Positions 1 through 7,390 of a stretch of DNA of 48,539 nt are shown here, piece by piece. A program made the translations under genes and the position numbers. The notes under the pieces are model-generated. The model did not search any database. It had not been told where the DNA came from and worked only from the letters and a program-made list of their open reading frames with translations. Position 1 is the stretch's first letter; every line of letters starts with the position of its first letter. The stretch is taken from NCBI GenBank assembly GCA_017543445.1, contig JAFYGB010000032.1:1-48539 (forward strand), written 5' to 3'. This DNA is from Lachnospiraceae bacterium. Its GTDB lineage: Bacteria > Bacillota > Clostridia > Lachnospirales > Lachnospiraceae.

Positions 1-681
1 GGATGCGATCCGTACCTCTCCGTTAACAACGCATTGCAGCTGTCCCGCGACGTTAAGGTCGTAAAGAGCTACGATGACATCTATGAGATCTGTGATTTCA
101 TCACTGTACACGTTCCGCTTCTCGATTCTACTAAGAACCTGATCAATGCAGAAGCCATCGCGAAGATGAAGGACGGCGTTGTTGTGATCAACTGCGCACG
201 TGACCTGGTCGTTGACGAGCCGGCTATGCTCGAGGCTCTCGAGTCCGGTAAGGTTCGTAAGTACGTTTCTGACTTCCCGAACGCTACCACCGCTGGTAAG
301 AAGGGTGTGATCCTCACACCTCACCTGGGCGCTTCCACCGAAGAGTCTGAGGATAACTGTGCGATCATGGCTGTAGACGAGATCGTTGATTATCTGGATA
401 ATGGTAACATCCGCAACTCCGTTAACTACCCGGCATGTACGCTTGGTAAGCTGACCCACGCTGCACGTGTGACCGTTGCTCACAAGAACATTCCGAACGT
501 GATCAGCAAGTTCACCGCATGCGCAGGCGAGAGCGGCATCAACATCGAGCAGATGGTATCCGCTAGCCGCGGTGAGTATTCCTACGCGATCTACGACGTA
601 AATTCGAAGGTAAGCGATGACTTCATCGCAAAACTCTCCGCGATCGACGGCGTACTGAAGGTTCGTGTTATTGAAAAGTGA
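1..681 (+). CDS. serA: D-3-phosphoglycerate dehydrogenase, 3' part (5' end outside window)
   Basis: The frame is open from base 1 to the TGA at 679-681, giving 226 residues of a longer protein. SerA oxidises 3-phosphoglycerate to 3-phosphohydroxypyruvate with NAD, the first step of phosphorylated serine synthesis. The visible part begins at the end of the cofactor fold (residues GCDPYLS) and runs through the INCARD and LTPHLGAST motifs; the His of the latter is the expected catalytic acid. About 70 C-terminal residues (from RVTVAHKNIP to the end) form an ACT-like regulatory domain, the usual serine-binding module. The GxGxxG loop and true start lie upstream of the window. The TTG at position 34 is not a real start, because the reading frame and homology continue upstream of it. 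A strongly folded intergenic RNA begins directly after the stop, followed by a DUF1015 gene, a frequent SerA neighbour in Clostridia. Confidence 0.95.
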   Translation, partial: GCDPYLSVNNALQLSRDVKVVKSYDDIYEICDFITVHVPLLDSTKNLINAEAIAKMKDGVVVINCARDLVVDEPAMLEALESGKVRKYVSDFPNATTAGKKGVILTPHLGASTEESEDNCAIMAVDEIVDYLDNGNIRNSVNYPACTLGKLTHAARVTVAHKNIPNVISKFTACAGESGINIEQMVSASRGEYSYAIYDVNSKVSDDFIAKLSAIDGVLKVRVIEK

Positions 682-847
682 GTGATACTAGGCTCGAAAA
701 GTCCGGAACGCGCATGCTGGCATGCGCAGGGCCGACCTTGAGAGCCGAACATACATGAGCCATACCGATTTCCGAAGGAAAACGAAAGGATGGCGAATGT
801 ATGTAGGATTTCGGGAGCGCGAAGCGCGGAGAAATCCGTAGTATCAC
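682..847 (+). ncRNA. Candidate structured RNA (four-way junction) between serA and DUF1015 gene
   Basis: Read by eye, this stretch folds into a closed multi-arm structure. The closing stem is perfect over 9 bp (682-690 with 839-847). Arm 1 pairs 691-695 with 742-746, then 701-706 with 732-736 (one bulge), then a 7-bp hairpin 710-716/721-727 with loop CTGG. Arm 2 pairs 750-756 with 797-803 and 759-763 with 790-794, separated by facing GA/GA dinucleotides, and ends in a hairpin 769-773/777-781 with loop GAA. Arm 3 pairs 806-812 with 831-837 and carries an inner GCGC-GAA-GCGC hairpin. The linkers at the junction are only 0 to 3 nt. I do not recognise it as tmRNA, RNase P, 6S, SAM, glycine, lysine, c-di-GMP or T-box RNA. 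A terminator and the DUF1015 SD follow, so it could be a cis-regulatory aptamer; it could also be an independent small RNA or an intergenic repeat. Confidence 0.6.
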
Positions 848-896
848 GAAGTGAAGTTAACACTTAACCTGAACGAAAAAATAGTATAAAACCTGC

Positions 897-937
897 GATT
901 CTCCAATGCGGCAAATGTATTGGAGAATCCGTTTTTT
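897..937 (+). terminator. Intrinsic terminator directly before the DUF1015 SD
   Basis: An 11-bp perfect inverted repeat (897-907 with 919-929, loop of 11 nt) is followed by CG and six T residues at 932-937. The SD of the next gene starts at 938, so the hairpin sits between the structured RNA and the start codon, where an attenuator would sit. The 5' arm (GATTCTCC, 897-904) is also complementary, with one bulge, to GGAGAAATC (829-837) in arm 3 of the upstream structured RNA, which gives a possible antiterminator pairing. Confidence 0.75.
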
Positions 938-946
938 GGAGGAAAT

Positions 947-2182
947 ATGGCTATCGTTAGACCATTTTGCGGCGTTCGTCCCGCAAAGGAGGTAGTGGCA
1001 GAAGTTGCCGCACTTCCCTATGACGTTTATAATCGCGAAGAGGCCGTAGCAGCGGTTCAGGGTCACCCCCTCTCGTTTTTGAACATTGACCGCGCAGAAA
1101 CGCAGTTCGATGCGTCGGTGGATACCTACGCCGACTGTGTATACGCGAAGGCGAAGGAGATGCTGGATGCGCAGATCGCGGACGGCACCTATGTGACCGA
1201 TGCGACTCCGTGCTTCTATGTGTACCGTCTGATCATGGACGGCCGCGCACAGACCGGTATCGTCGGCTGCAGCAGCGTAGACGACTATGTAAACAATGTC
1301 ATCAAGAAGCACGAGAACACCCGCGCAGATAAGGAGCAGGACCGCATCCGCCACGTAGATACGTGTAGTGCGCAGACCGGCCCGATCTTCCTGGCATACC
1401 GTTCCAACGCGCAGATCGCGCAGATCACGAAAGATGTGATGCAGGAGGAGCCGCTTTACGATTTCACGGCAGACGACGGCATCTCGCACACCATTTGGAA
1501 GATCGCGGATCCCGTGCTGGTAGCGCGTCTTTCGCAGGCGTTTGAGACAGTTCCCAACACCTACATCGCGGACGGTCATCACCGTGCTGCCTCGGCAGTA
1601 AAGGTAGGCTTGAAGCGCCGAGCTGAGAACCCCGGCTACACCGGAAGCGAAGAGTTTAATTTCTTCCTGTCCGTTCTGTTCCCGGAGGACGAACTGATGA
1701 TCCTGCCGTACAACCGCGTTGTAGCGGACCTGTGCGGACGGAGCGTGGATGAGTTCCTGAAGGCACTTACGGACGCCGGCTTCACCTATACAAAGAGTGA
1801 AAAACCGGTAGCGCCCACAGAGCCCATGACCTTCGGCATGTTCCTGGACGAGACCTGGTACGTACTGAAGGCGGCGCCTTCCATGAAGAGCGACGACCCG
1901 GTAAAGGGACTGGACGTTTCCGTACTGCAGGACTATCTGCTGGATCCGATCCTCGGGATCAAGGATCCGCGTGTGGATAAGCGCATCGATTTCATCGGCG
2001 GCATCCGCGGTCTCTCCGAACTGGAGCGCCGCGTGCATACCGACATGACGGTTGCATTTTCCATGTATGCTACGACGATCTCTCAGTTGTTCGACGTTGC
2101 GGATGCAGGCCTTTTGATGCCTCCGAAGTCGACTTGGTTTGAGCCGAAGCTGCGCAGCGGCTTACTCATCCACAAGATCTGA
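947..2182 (+). CDS. DUF1015 family protein, SerA-associated
   Basis: 411 residues from ATG 947, which has the SD GGAGGA at 938-943; the longer frame from TTG 920 would start inside the terminator hairpin and is rejected. The N-terminus MAIVRPFCGVRP and the ALPYDV, KHENT and ADGHHR motifs are typical of DUF1015 proteins. The family has no firmly established biochemical role that I can state. It is often encoded next to serA or serC, so a role linked to serine or phosphoserine metabolism is a reasonable inference (free serine kinases with a ParB-like fold exist, but I cannot show that this is one). There are no signal peptide or membrane segments, so the protein is presumably cytoplasmic. Expression may depend on the attenuator-like RNA and terminator just upstream. 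A small hairpin and a strong SD separate it from recJ. Confidence 0.85.
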   Translation: MAIVRPFCGVRPAKEVVAEVAALPYDVYNREEAVAAVQGHPLSFLNIDRAETQFDASVDTYADCVYAKAKEMLDAQIADGTYVTDATPCFYVYRLIMDGRAQTGIVGCSSVDDYVNNVIKKHENTRADKEQDRIRHVDTCSAQTGPIFLAYRSNAQIAQITKDVMQEEPLYDFTADDGISHTIWKIADPVLVARLSQAFETVPNTYIADGHHRAASAVKVGLKRRAENPGYTGSEEFNFFLSVLFPEDELMILPYNRVVADLCGRSVDEFLKALTDAGFTYTKSEKPVAPTEPMTFGMFLDETWYVLKAAPSMKSDDPVKGLDVSVLQDYLLDPILGIKDPRVDKRIDFIGGIRGLSELERRVHTDMTVAFSMYATTISQLFDVADAGLLMPPKSTWFEPKLRSGLLIHKI

Positions 2183-2220
2183 GAACAGTAGAGTTATGAT
2201 ACGAAGACCTATACGAGGCT

Positions 2221-2239
2221 GACCGGATCACTTCCGGTC
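2221..2239 (+). promoter_or_regulatory. Intercistronic hairpin before the recJ SD
   Basis: A 7-bp perfect inverted repeat, GACCGGA (2221-2227) with TCCGGTC (2233-2239), lies a few bases before the recJ SD CGGAGGA (2245-2251). There is no T-tract, so it is unlikely to be a terminator. It belongs to the recurring class of SD-proximal hairpins in this window. Confidence 0.5.
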
Positions 2240-2256
2240 TCTCACGGAGGAACGGC

Positions 2257-4044
2257 ATGGAGAAAATCTGGCGAGTACGCGCGAATAAAGTGGATTTTGA
2301 TGGTTTTTCGAAGGAACTGGGGGTATCCCCCTATCTGGTCCGGATCATGGCAAATCGCGGCCTTAACTCGGTCGAGGCGATGCGCCGTTTCCTAGACGCA
2401 GACCCTTTGAGCATTCACGATCCTGCGCGCCTGCCGGATGTTCTCCCTGCCGTTTCTTTGCTTATAGAAGCACTTCAAAACGGAAAGAAGATCCGCATCC
2501 TGGGTGACTATGACGTAGATGGTGTATGCTCGGTCACGATCTTATATCGGGCTTTGAACAGCATTGCCCGCGAAGGCACGGTCGACTGGCAGGTGCCCCA
2601 CCGAATCGAAGATGGTTTCGGCCTGAATCCGCGGATCATCGAAAAGGCGCACGAAGATGGGATCGACCTTCTGATCACCTGTGACAATGGGATCGCGGCC
2701 GGAGCGGAAGTGAAGATGGCGCGCGACTTAGGCATGACGGTCGTGGTGACGGATCACCATGAAGTACCGGCCAATGGCGGCAGCCTGCCCTATGCGAACG
2801 CCGTCGTAGACCCGAAGAGGGAAGACAGCGCGTATCCTTTTTCCGGCATCTGTGGTGCGGTCGTTGCGTGGAAGGTCATGCAGGCCTTATATGACCATCT
2901 GGACGGGCACTCGTCAAAGGAACTCTGGCCGCTCATCGAGTTCGCGGCGATCGCGACGGTGGGGGATGTGATGGATCTTCTCGACGAGAACCGCTCGATC
3001 GTGCAGCTCGGGTTGATGCGCATCCGCGGCAACCATGGCGCGGGCTTTTTGGGCCTGCAGGCGCTGATGGAAGCCTGCGATCTGTCGCCGGAGACTTTCA
3101 GCAGTTATGAGATCGGTTTCGTTCTGGGACCTTCTCTGAATGCAGGCGGCCGCCTGGAGACTGCGACACAGTCCGTGCAGCTGATGATCACAGAGGATGC
3201 GACGCAGGCCCGGCAGTTGGCGAAAGATCTTCATGAGCTGAACGCGCGCCGTAAGGAGATGACCGAGGCGGGCGTACGAACGGCCTGTGAGCAGATCGGG
3301 CCTGCCGACGAGCTTCCGCCCGACGCAGACCATGTGCTGGTCGTTTACCTGCCGGACTGCCACGAAAGCGTTGCCGGCATCATCGCCGGCCGCCTCCGCG
3401 AGATCTATTATCGGCCGACCTTCGTCATCACGAAAGCAAAAGAAGGCCTGAAAGGATCGGGCCGTTCCATTCCCGGTTACGATATGTTCCACTCGATGGA
3501 GCAGGTCGGAGAATATATGACGAAGTTTGGCGGCCACGAGATGGCGGCCGGTCTGTCCCTCCCGGAGGAGAACCTGGAAGGCTTCCGCGCTGCGATCAAC
3601 GCGAATTGTACATTGACCGAGGAAGCGCTGCGGGAGAAGGTCTGGATCGATATTCCGATGCCGGCATCGTATGCGACTGTTCCCTTCATCGAGGAACTGC
3701 GCCTGCTGGAACCCTTAGGTAAGGGCAATGAATCCCCAACCTTTGCGGAGAAGGATCTGCGTGTCATTCGGATCTCCCGAATGGGTAAGGAGCGGCAGTT
3801 TTTGCGGCTGGATCTGCTCAGTACGAATGGTTTCCGTTTCGGCGTTCCCTTCTTCGGTGATACGCGCGCACTGGCGGCGGAAGCGGTCCGCGTCTGCGGG
3901 CAGGAAGCCTGGGACCGTGCGATGCTGGGATTGGAAAATGATCTGCGCCTGCAGATCATCTACACACCGACACTGGGAAACTTCCGCGGCGAAGTGCAGA
4001 TCAATTATCGATTGAAACATTATCAATTTGTAAAAAAATCTTGA
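2257..4044 (+). CDS. recJ: Single-stranded-DNA-specific exonuclease RecJ
   Basis: 595 residues from ATG 2257 with the SD CGGAGGA 6 nt upstream. RecJ degrades single-stranded DNA 5' to 3' in recombinational and excision repair. The DHH phosphoesterase motifs are intact: GDYDVDG near residue 89 (motif I), ITCDNGI, VVTDHHE near residue 168 (motif III), and FAAIATVGDVMDL. The GSGRS motif of the DHHA1 domain lies near residue 405, followed by GGHEMAAGLSL. The C-terminal OB-like domain (from about 470) ends with a short basic tail. Length is normal for the shorter Firmicutes RecJ form. The neighbouring relA has its own promoter starting at the recJ end, so recJ is probably transcribed with the upstream DUF1015 gene or from an unseen promoter. 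Confidence 0.95.
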   Translation: MEKIWRVRANKVDFDGFSKELGVSPYLVRIMANRGLNSVEAMRRFLDADPLSIHDPARLPDVLPAVSLLIEALQNGKKIRILGDYDVDGVCSVTILYRALNSIAREGTVDWQVPHRIEDGFGLNPRIIEKAHEDGIDLLITCDNGIAAGAEVKMARDLGMTVVVTDHHEVPANGGSLPYANAVVDPKREDSAYPFSGICGAVVAWKVMQALYDHLDGHSSKELWPLIEFAAIATVGDVMDLLDENRSIVQLGLMRIRGNHGAGFLGLQALMEACDLSPETFSSYEIGFVLGPSLNAGGRLETATQSVQLMITEDATQARQLAKDLHELNARRKEMTEAGVRTACEQIGPADELPPDADHVLVVYLPDCHESVAGIIAGRLREIYYRPTFVITKAKEGLKGSGRSIPGYDMFHSMEQVGEYMTKFGGHEMAAGLSLPEENLEGFRAAINANCTLTEEALREKVWIDIPMPASYATVPFIEELRLLEPLGKGNESPTFAEKDLRVIRISRMGKERQFLRLDLLSTNGFRFGVPFFGDTRALAAEAVRVCGQEAWDRAMLGLENDLRLQIIYTPTLGNFRGEVQINYRLKHYQFVKKS

Positions 4045-4069
4045 AAAATCCAAGTGGAAATATTATACT
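4041..4069 (+). promoter_or_regulatory. Sigma-A-type promoter for relA
   Basis: TTGAAA (4041-4046), a 17-bp spacer and TATACT (4064-4069). The -35 box overlaps the last codon and stop of recJ. The predicted start site near 4076 gives a leader of about 120 nt before the relA ATG, with a possible long-range stem GTCCGG (4092-4097)/CCGGAC (4135-4140). Confidence 0.75.
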
Positions 4070-4197
4070 AATAGAAATATACAAAACGCCTGTCCGGGTC
4101 GTATGCACCGGCCGCGGAGAGGCAGAAGTTCCCCACCGGACTTATGGATGGATGCGGGAACGAAGGTGCAAATGAAACGAGAGGAGAGCAGGTGCCC

Positions 4198-6636
4198 ATG
4201 TCGGACGAAATGAAAAGCAAAATTGAATCAGAAGCCGAACATGTTTTGGCACCGGTAGAGCGGATCTCACTTCTGGCAGACCATGTGAAACAGGCCGGCC
4301 GGGAGATGCAGGATGCAAAAGAGCAGACTTCAAACGACGTACAGGCTGCCCCGAATCCGCAGAACCTCGAAGAATTTCTGGCGAACTGCATGAGCCGTCA
4401 TGCGATGGATAACAAGACGCCCGAAGAGCTTCGCTCTCTTTTGATGCAGATCATCAAGGCATACCATCCTTCGGATGACCTGTCTCTGATCGAAAAAGCC
4501 TACGATACCGCAGCGAAGATGCACGCGGAGCAGAAGCGCCGTTCCGGCGATCCGTACATCATTCACCCCTTAAGTGTTGCGATCATCCTGGCCAGTCTCC
4601 AGCTGGATAAGGAGACCATCGCGGCGGGTCTGCTGCACGACGTAGTAGAAGATACACCGTATACCGACGAGGATATGCGCCGCGAGTTCGGCGATGAAGT
4701 CGCGTCTCTGGTGGACGGTGTCACCAAATTGGATAAAGTCAGCATCGGCAACGATAAGGTGGAACGTCAGGCGGAGAACCTGCGTAAGATGTTCCTCGCC
4801 ATGGCGAAGGATATCCGTGTCATCCTGATCAAACTCGCCGACCGCTTGAATAATATGCGTACGCTCCAGTACATGTCGGAAACGAAGCAGAAGGAGATCG
4901 CGCGCGAGACGATGGAGATCTATTCACCCATTGCCCACAGGCTCGGTATTTCGAAGATCAAGATCGAACTCGACGACCTCTCCTTAAAGTATCTGGAACC
5001 GGAGGTCTACTACGACCTCGTCGAGAAGATCGCTCTGCGCCGCAACGAGCGCGAGGACTATGTAAAGGCGATCGTAGAAGAAGTGGCGCAGCACATCGCG
5101 GACGCCGGCATCAAGGCGACCGTGGACGGACGCGTAAAGCACTTCTTCAGCATTTACAAAAAGATGAAAAACCAGAACAAATCGCTGGATGAGATCTACG
5201 ATCTCTTCGCGGTGCGCATCCTCGTGGACAGTGTGAAGGACTGCTACGCGGCGCTCGGCGTCATCCACGGTTTGTATAATCCCATCCCTTCCCGGATCAA
5301 GGATTATATCGCCATGCCGAAACCCAATATGTATCAGTCGTTGCACACCACGCTGATCAGCAACACGGGCCGGCCGTTCGAGATCCAGATCCGCACCTAC
5401 GAGATGCACCGTACCGCGGAATACGGTATCGCGGCGCACTGGAAGTATAAAGAGGAGCAGTCCGGCGTGAAGACCGAAGCCGGCGAGGAAGCAAAGCTCG
5501 GCTGGCTGCGTGAGATCCTGGAATGGCAGAAGGAAGAGACCGACAACAAGCAGTTCATGAACCTCGTAAAGAGCGACCTGGACCTGTTCTCGGACACCGT
5601 TTTCTGCTTCACCCCGACGGGTGACGTGAAGAACCTGCGTAAGGGCTCCACGCCCATCGATTTCGCCTACGCGGTCCATTCGAACGTGGGTAATACCATG
5701 GTGGGCTGCCGCATCAACGAGAAGATCATGCCCATCGACACGGAGCTGCAGAACGGCGACCGCGTCGAGATCATCTGTTCGCCGAACTCCCACGGACCTT
5801 CCCGTGACTGGCTCTCCATCGTAAAGAGTACGCAGGCGAAGAATAAGATCAATATGTGGTTCAAGCAGCAGTTCAAGGAGGAGAACATCATCCGCGGACG
5901 TGAACTGGTGCAGCAATATATCAAATCCAAGGGACTCGTCCTTTCGGACCTGGTCCGTCCGGAATTCATCGACAAGGTCATCGCGAAATACGGTTTCCGT
6001 GACTGGGATTCGGTGCTGGCGGCCATCGGCCACGGCGGACTGAAGGAAGGCCAGGTGGTGAACCGTCTGGCAGAAGAGTACGAGAAGAAGAAAAAGCGGG
6101 AAATGACGGACGCGCAGGTGCTGGAGAGCATCTCCGAGACCGCAAAGGAACGTGTGATCCCGCAGTCCTCTCGCCATAAGGGCGGCATCGTCGTCAAAGG
6201 CATGGAGGATCTGGCCGTCCGTTTCTCGAAATGTTGTTCGCCGGTGCCCGGGGATGACATCGTCGGCTTCGTGACCCGTGGCCGCGGCATTTCCGTCCAC
6301 CGCGTGGACTGTGTAAATATCGTCAACCTGCCCGAGGCAGAAAAGAGCCGCCTGATCGAGGCGACCTGGCAGGCCGGCGAGGAAAAATCCGGCGAGACAT
6401 ATGTCACCGAGATCGTGATCTATATGTACAACCGACTGGGACTGATGGTGGATATCTCGAAGGTATTTACCGAGGAGGAGATCGACATCCTGTCGATGAT
6501 CTCCCGTGTGAATAAACAGGGCATCGTGACCATCGTCATGTCCTTCGAGATCCGCGGTAAGGCGGAACTCAAACATCTGTTTGACAAATTGCATAACGTC
6601 ACCGGCGTTATCGATGTAGAACGTACCAAAGGCTAG
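4198..6636 (+). CDS. relA: Bifunctional (p)ppGpp synthetase/hydrolase (RelA/SpoT family)
   Basis: 812 residues from ATG 4198, chosen because the SD GAGGAG (4181-4186) precedes it; the in-frame GTG at 4192 is also possible, while the ATG at 4144 has no SD. The enzyme makes and degrades the stringent-response alarmone. The hydrolase HD domain has the intact HDVVED motif at about 147-152, so hydrolysis should be functional. The synthetase domain shows GRVKHFFSIYKKM near 311 and YQSLHTT near 379. A TGS domain follows from about 465, then a Cys-containing region with KCCSPVPGD, then an ACT domain over the last 80 residues. About 70 residues precede the HD domain, an N-terminal extension of low complexity that I do not see in standard family members. 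It is followed by the MBL hydrolase and hemZ, a conserved Clostridia order. Confidence 0.96.
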   Translation: MSDEMKSKIESEAEHVLAPVERISLLADHVKQAGREMQDAKEQTSNDVQAAPNPQNLEEFLANCMSRHAMDNKTPEELRSLLMQIIKAYHPSDDLSLIEKAYDTAAKMHAEQKRRSGDPYIIHPLSVAIILASLQLDKETIAAGLLHDVVEDTPYTDEDMRREFGDEVASLVDGVTKLDKVSIGNDKVERQAENLRKMFLAMAKDIRVILIKLADRLNNMRTLQYMSETKQKEIARETMEIYSPIAHRLGISKIKIELDDLSLKYLEPEVYYDLVEKIALRRNEREDYVKAIVEEVAQHIADAGIKATVDGRVKHFFSIYKKMKNQNKSLDEIYDLFAVRILVDSVKDCYAALGVIHGLYNPIPSRIKDYIAMPKPNMYQSLHTTLISNTGRPFEIQIRTYEMHRTAEYGIAAHWKYKEEQSGVKTEAGEEAKLGWLREILEWQKEETDNKQFMNLVKSDLDLFSDTVFCFTPTGDVKNLRKGSTPIDFAYAVHSNVGNTMVGCRINEKIMPIDTELQNGDRVEIICSPNSHGPSRDWLSIVKSTQAKNKINMWFKQQFKEENIIRGRELVQQYIKSKGLVLSDLVRPEFIDKVIAKYGFRDWDSVLAAIGHGGLKEGQVVNRLAEEYEKKKKREMTDAQVLESISETAKERVIPQSSRHKGGIVVKGMEDLAVRFSKCCSPVPGDDIVGFVTRGRGISVHRVDCVNIVNLPEAEKSRLIEATWQAGEEKSGETYVTEIVIYMYNRLGLMVDISKVFTEEEIDILSMISRVNKQGIVTIVMSFEIRGKAELKHLFDKLHNVTGVIDVERTKG

Positions 6637-6657
6637 AGGGTATCCGAGGATACCCTC
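6636..6657 (+). promoter_or_regulatory. Hairpin between relA and MBL hydrolase
   Basis: A 10-bp perfect inverted repeat (GAGGGTATCC 6636-6645, GGATACCCTC 6648-6657) begins on the last base of the relA stop codon. Only ATTTG follows, so termination would be weak at best. The SD GAGGAG of the next gene is at 6671-6676. It is a possible partial terminator or mRNA processing/stability element. Confidence 0.5.
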
Positions 6658-6684
6658 CGATTTGTATAGAGAGGAGATCACGTT

Positions 6685-7377
6685 ATGGAAGCAAACGCAC
6701 AGAACGAAAATACTCAGCCGAAATTCAAGATCGTGCAGCTGACGGTCGGCGAACTGGCCGAAAACTGCTACCTTTTTATCAACAAGGAGACGAACGAAGG
6801 GTTCATCGTGGATCCCGGCGATGAGGCGACCCGCATCAGCGTTCGTGTGAATCATGAGCAGATGAAGCCGGTCGCGATCCTGCTGACGCACGGACATTTC
6901 GATCATTTTCTGGCGGCAGAGGAACTCGCGAAAAAGTACGAGATCCCGGTCTGCATCCATGAGGCGGACGCATCGCTTTTGGAAGATCCGAACGATAATC
7001 TGTCACTCCCGTTTTTCGGCGTCCGTGCGACACTGAAGGCGGATAAAATATTTGCCGAGGGCGATACATTAACCTTCGCAGGCTATGATTTCAAGGTCAT
7101 CCACACGCCGGGGCATACACGCGGCAGCGTTTGCTTCTACCAGGAAGAACTGGGCATCTGCTTCTCCGGTGACACTCTGTTCTGTGAGTCGCTGGGACGC
7201 ACGGATTTCCCCGGGGGCAATGTAAAAGACATCGTGGCGAGCATCTGCAAGAAGCTGCTGCTCGCATTGCCCGAGGACACGGTCGTATATCCCGGACACA
7301 ATGAGCAGACGACCATCGAACACGAAAAGAAATACAATCCGACCGCTCCGTACATGGCGCGGTACACAAAGGAATGA
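6685..7377 (+). CDS. MBL-fold metallo-hydrolase (glyoxalase II-like)
   Basis: 230 residues from ATG 6685 with SD GAGGAG 8 nt upstream. The metallo-beta-lactamase zinc motif THGHFDH is present near residue 70, followed by the later ligands HTPGHTRGS, FSGDTLF and the C-terminal YPGHNEQT. This arrangement fits the small hydroxyacylglutathione hydrolase-like (glyoxalase II-like) group that hydrolyses thioesters, but the natural substrate is not predictable from sequence. No signal peptide is present, so it is cytoplasmic. The gene sits between relA and hemZ, a common order in Clostridia, and is probably co-transcribed with both; the intergenic gap to hemZ is only 13 nt. Confidence 0.92.
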   Translation: MEANAQNENTQPKFKIVQLTVGELAENCYLFINKETNEGFIVDPGDEATRISVRVNHEQMKPVAILLTHGHFDHFLAAEELAKKYEIPVCIHEADASLLEDPNDNLSLPFFGVRATLKADKIFAEGDTLTFAGYDFKVIHTPGHTRGSVCFYQEELGICFSGDTLFCESLGRTDFPGGNVKDIVASICKKLLLALPEDTVVYPGHNEQTTIEHEKKYNPTAPYMARYTKE

Positions 7378-7390
7378 GAAAGCAGGAGAG

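Noticed and set aside
682-847. Structured RNA after serA as RNase P, tmRNA or 6S RNA
   Set aside because: A few short words such as GAAAAGTCC recall RNase P, but the conserved cores, tag ORF or long open bubble of these RNAs are missing.
857-890. Possible promoter (TTAACA or TTAACC with TAGTAT or TATAAA) before the DUF1015 gene
   Set aside because: Spacers of 15 or 19 bp are poor, and transcription would start at the terminator hairpin, giving no sensible transcript.
857-2038. 393-residue minus-strand open frame opposite the DUF1015 gene
   Set aside because: Shadow frame that also runs through the terminator region; no start signals or motifs.
4984-6960. 658-residue minus-strand open frame opposite relA
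   Set aside because: It lies entirely antisense to a certain gene and its first MBL codons, has no SD, and its composition (His, Asp, Arg, Val-rich) is typical of a mirror frame of GC-biased codons.
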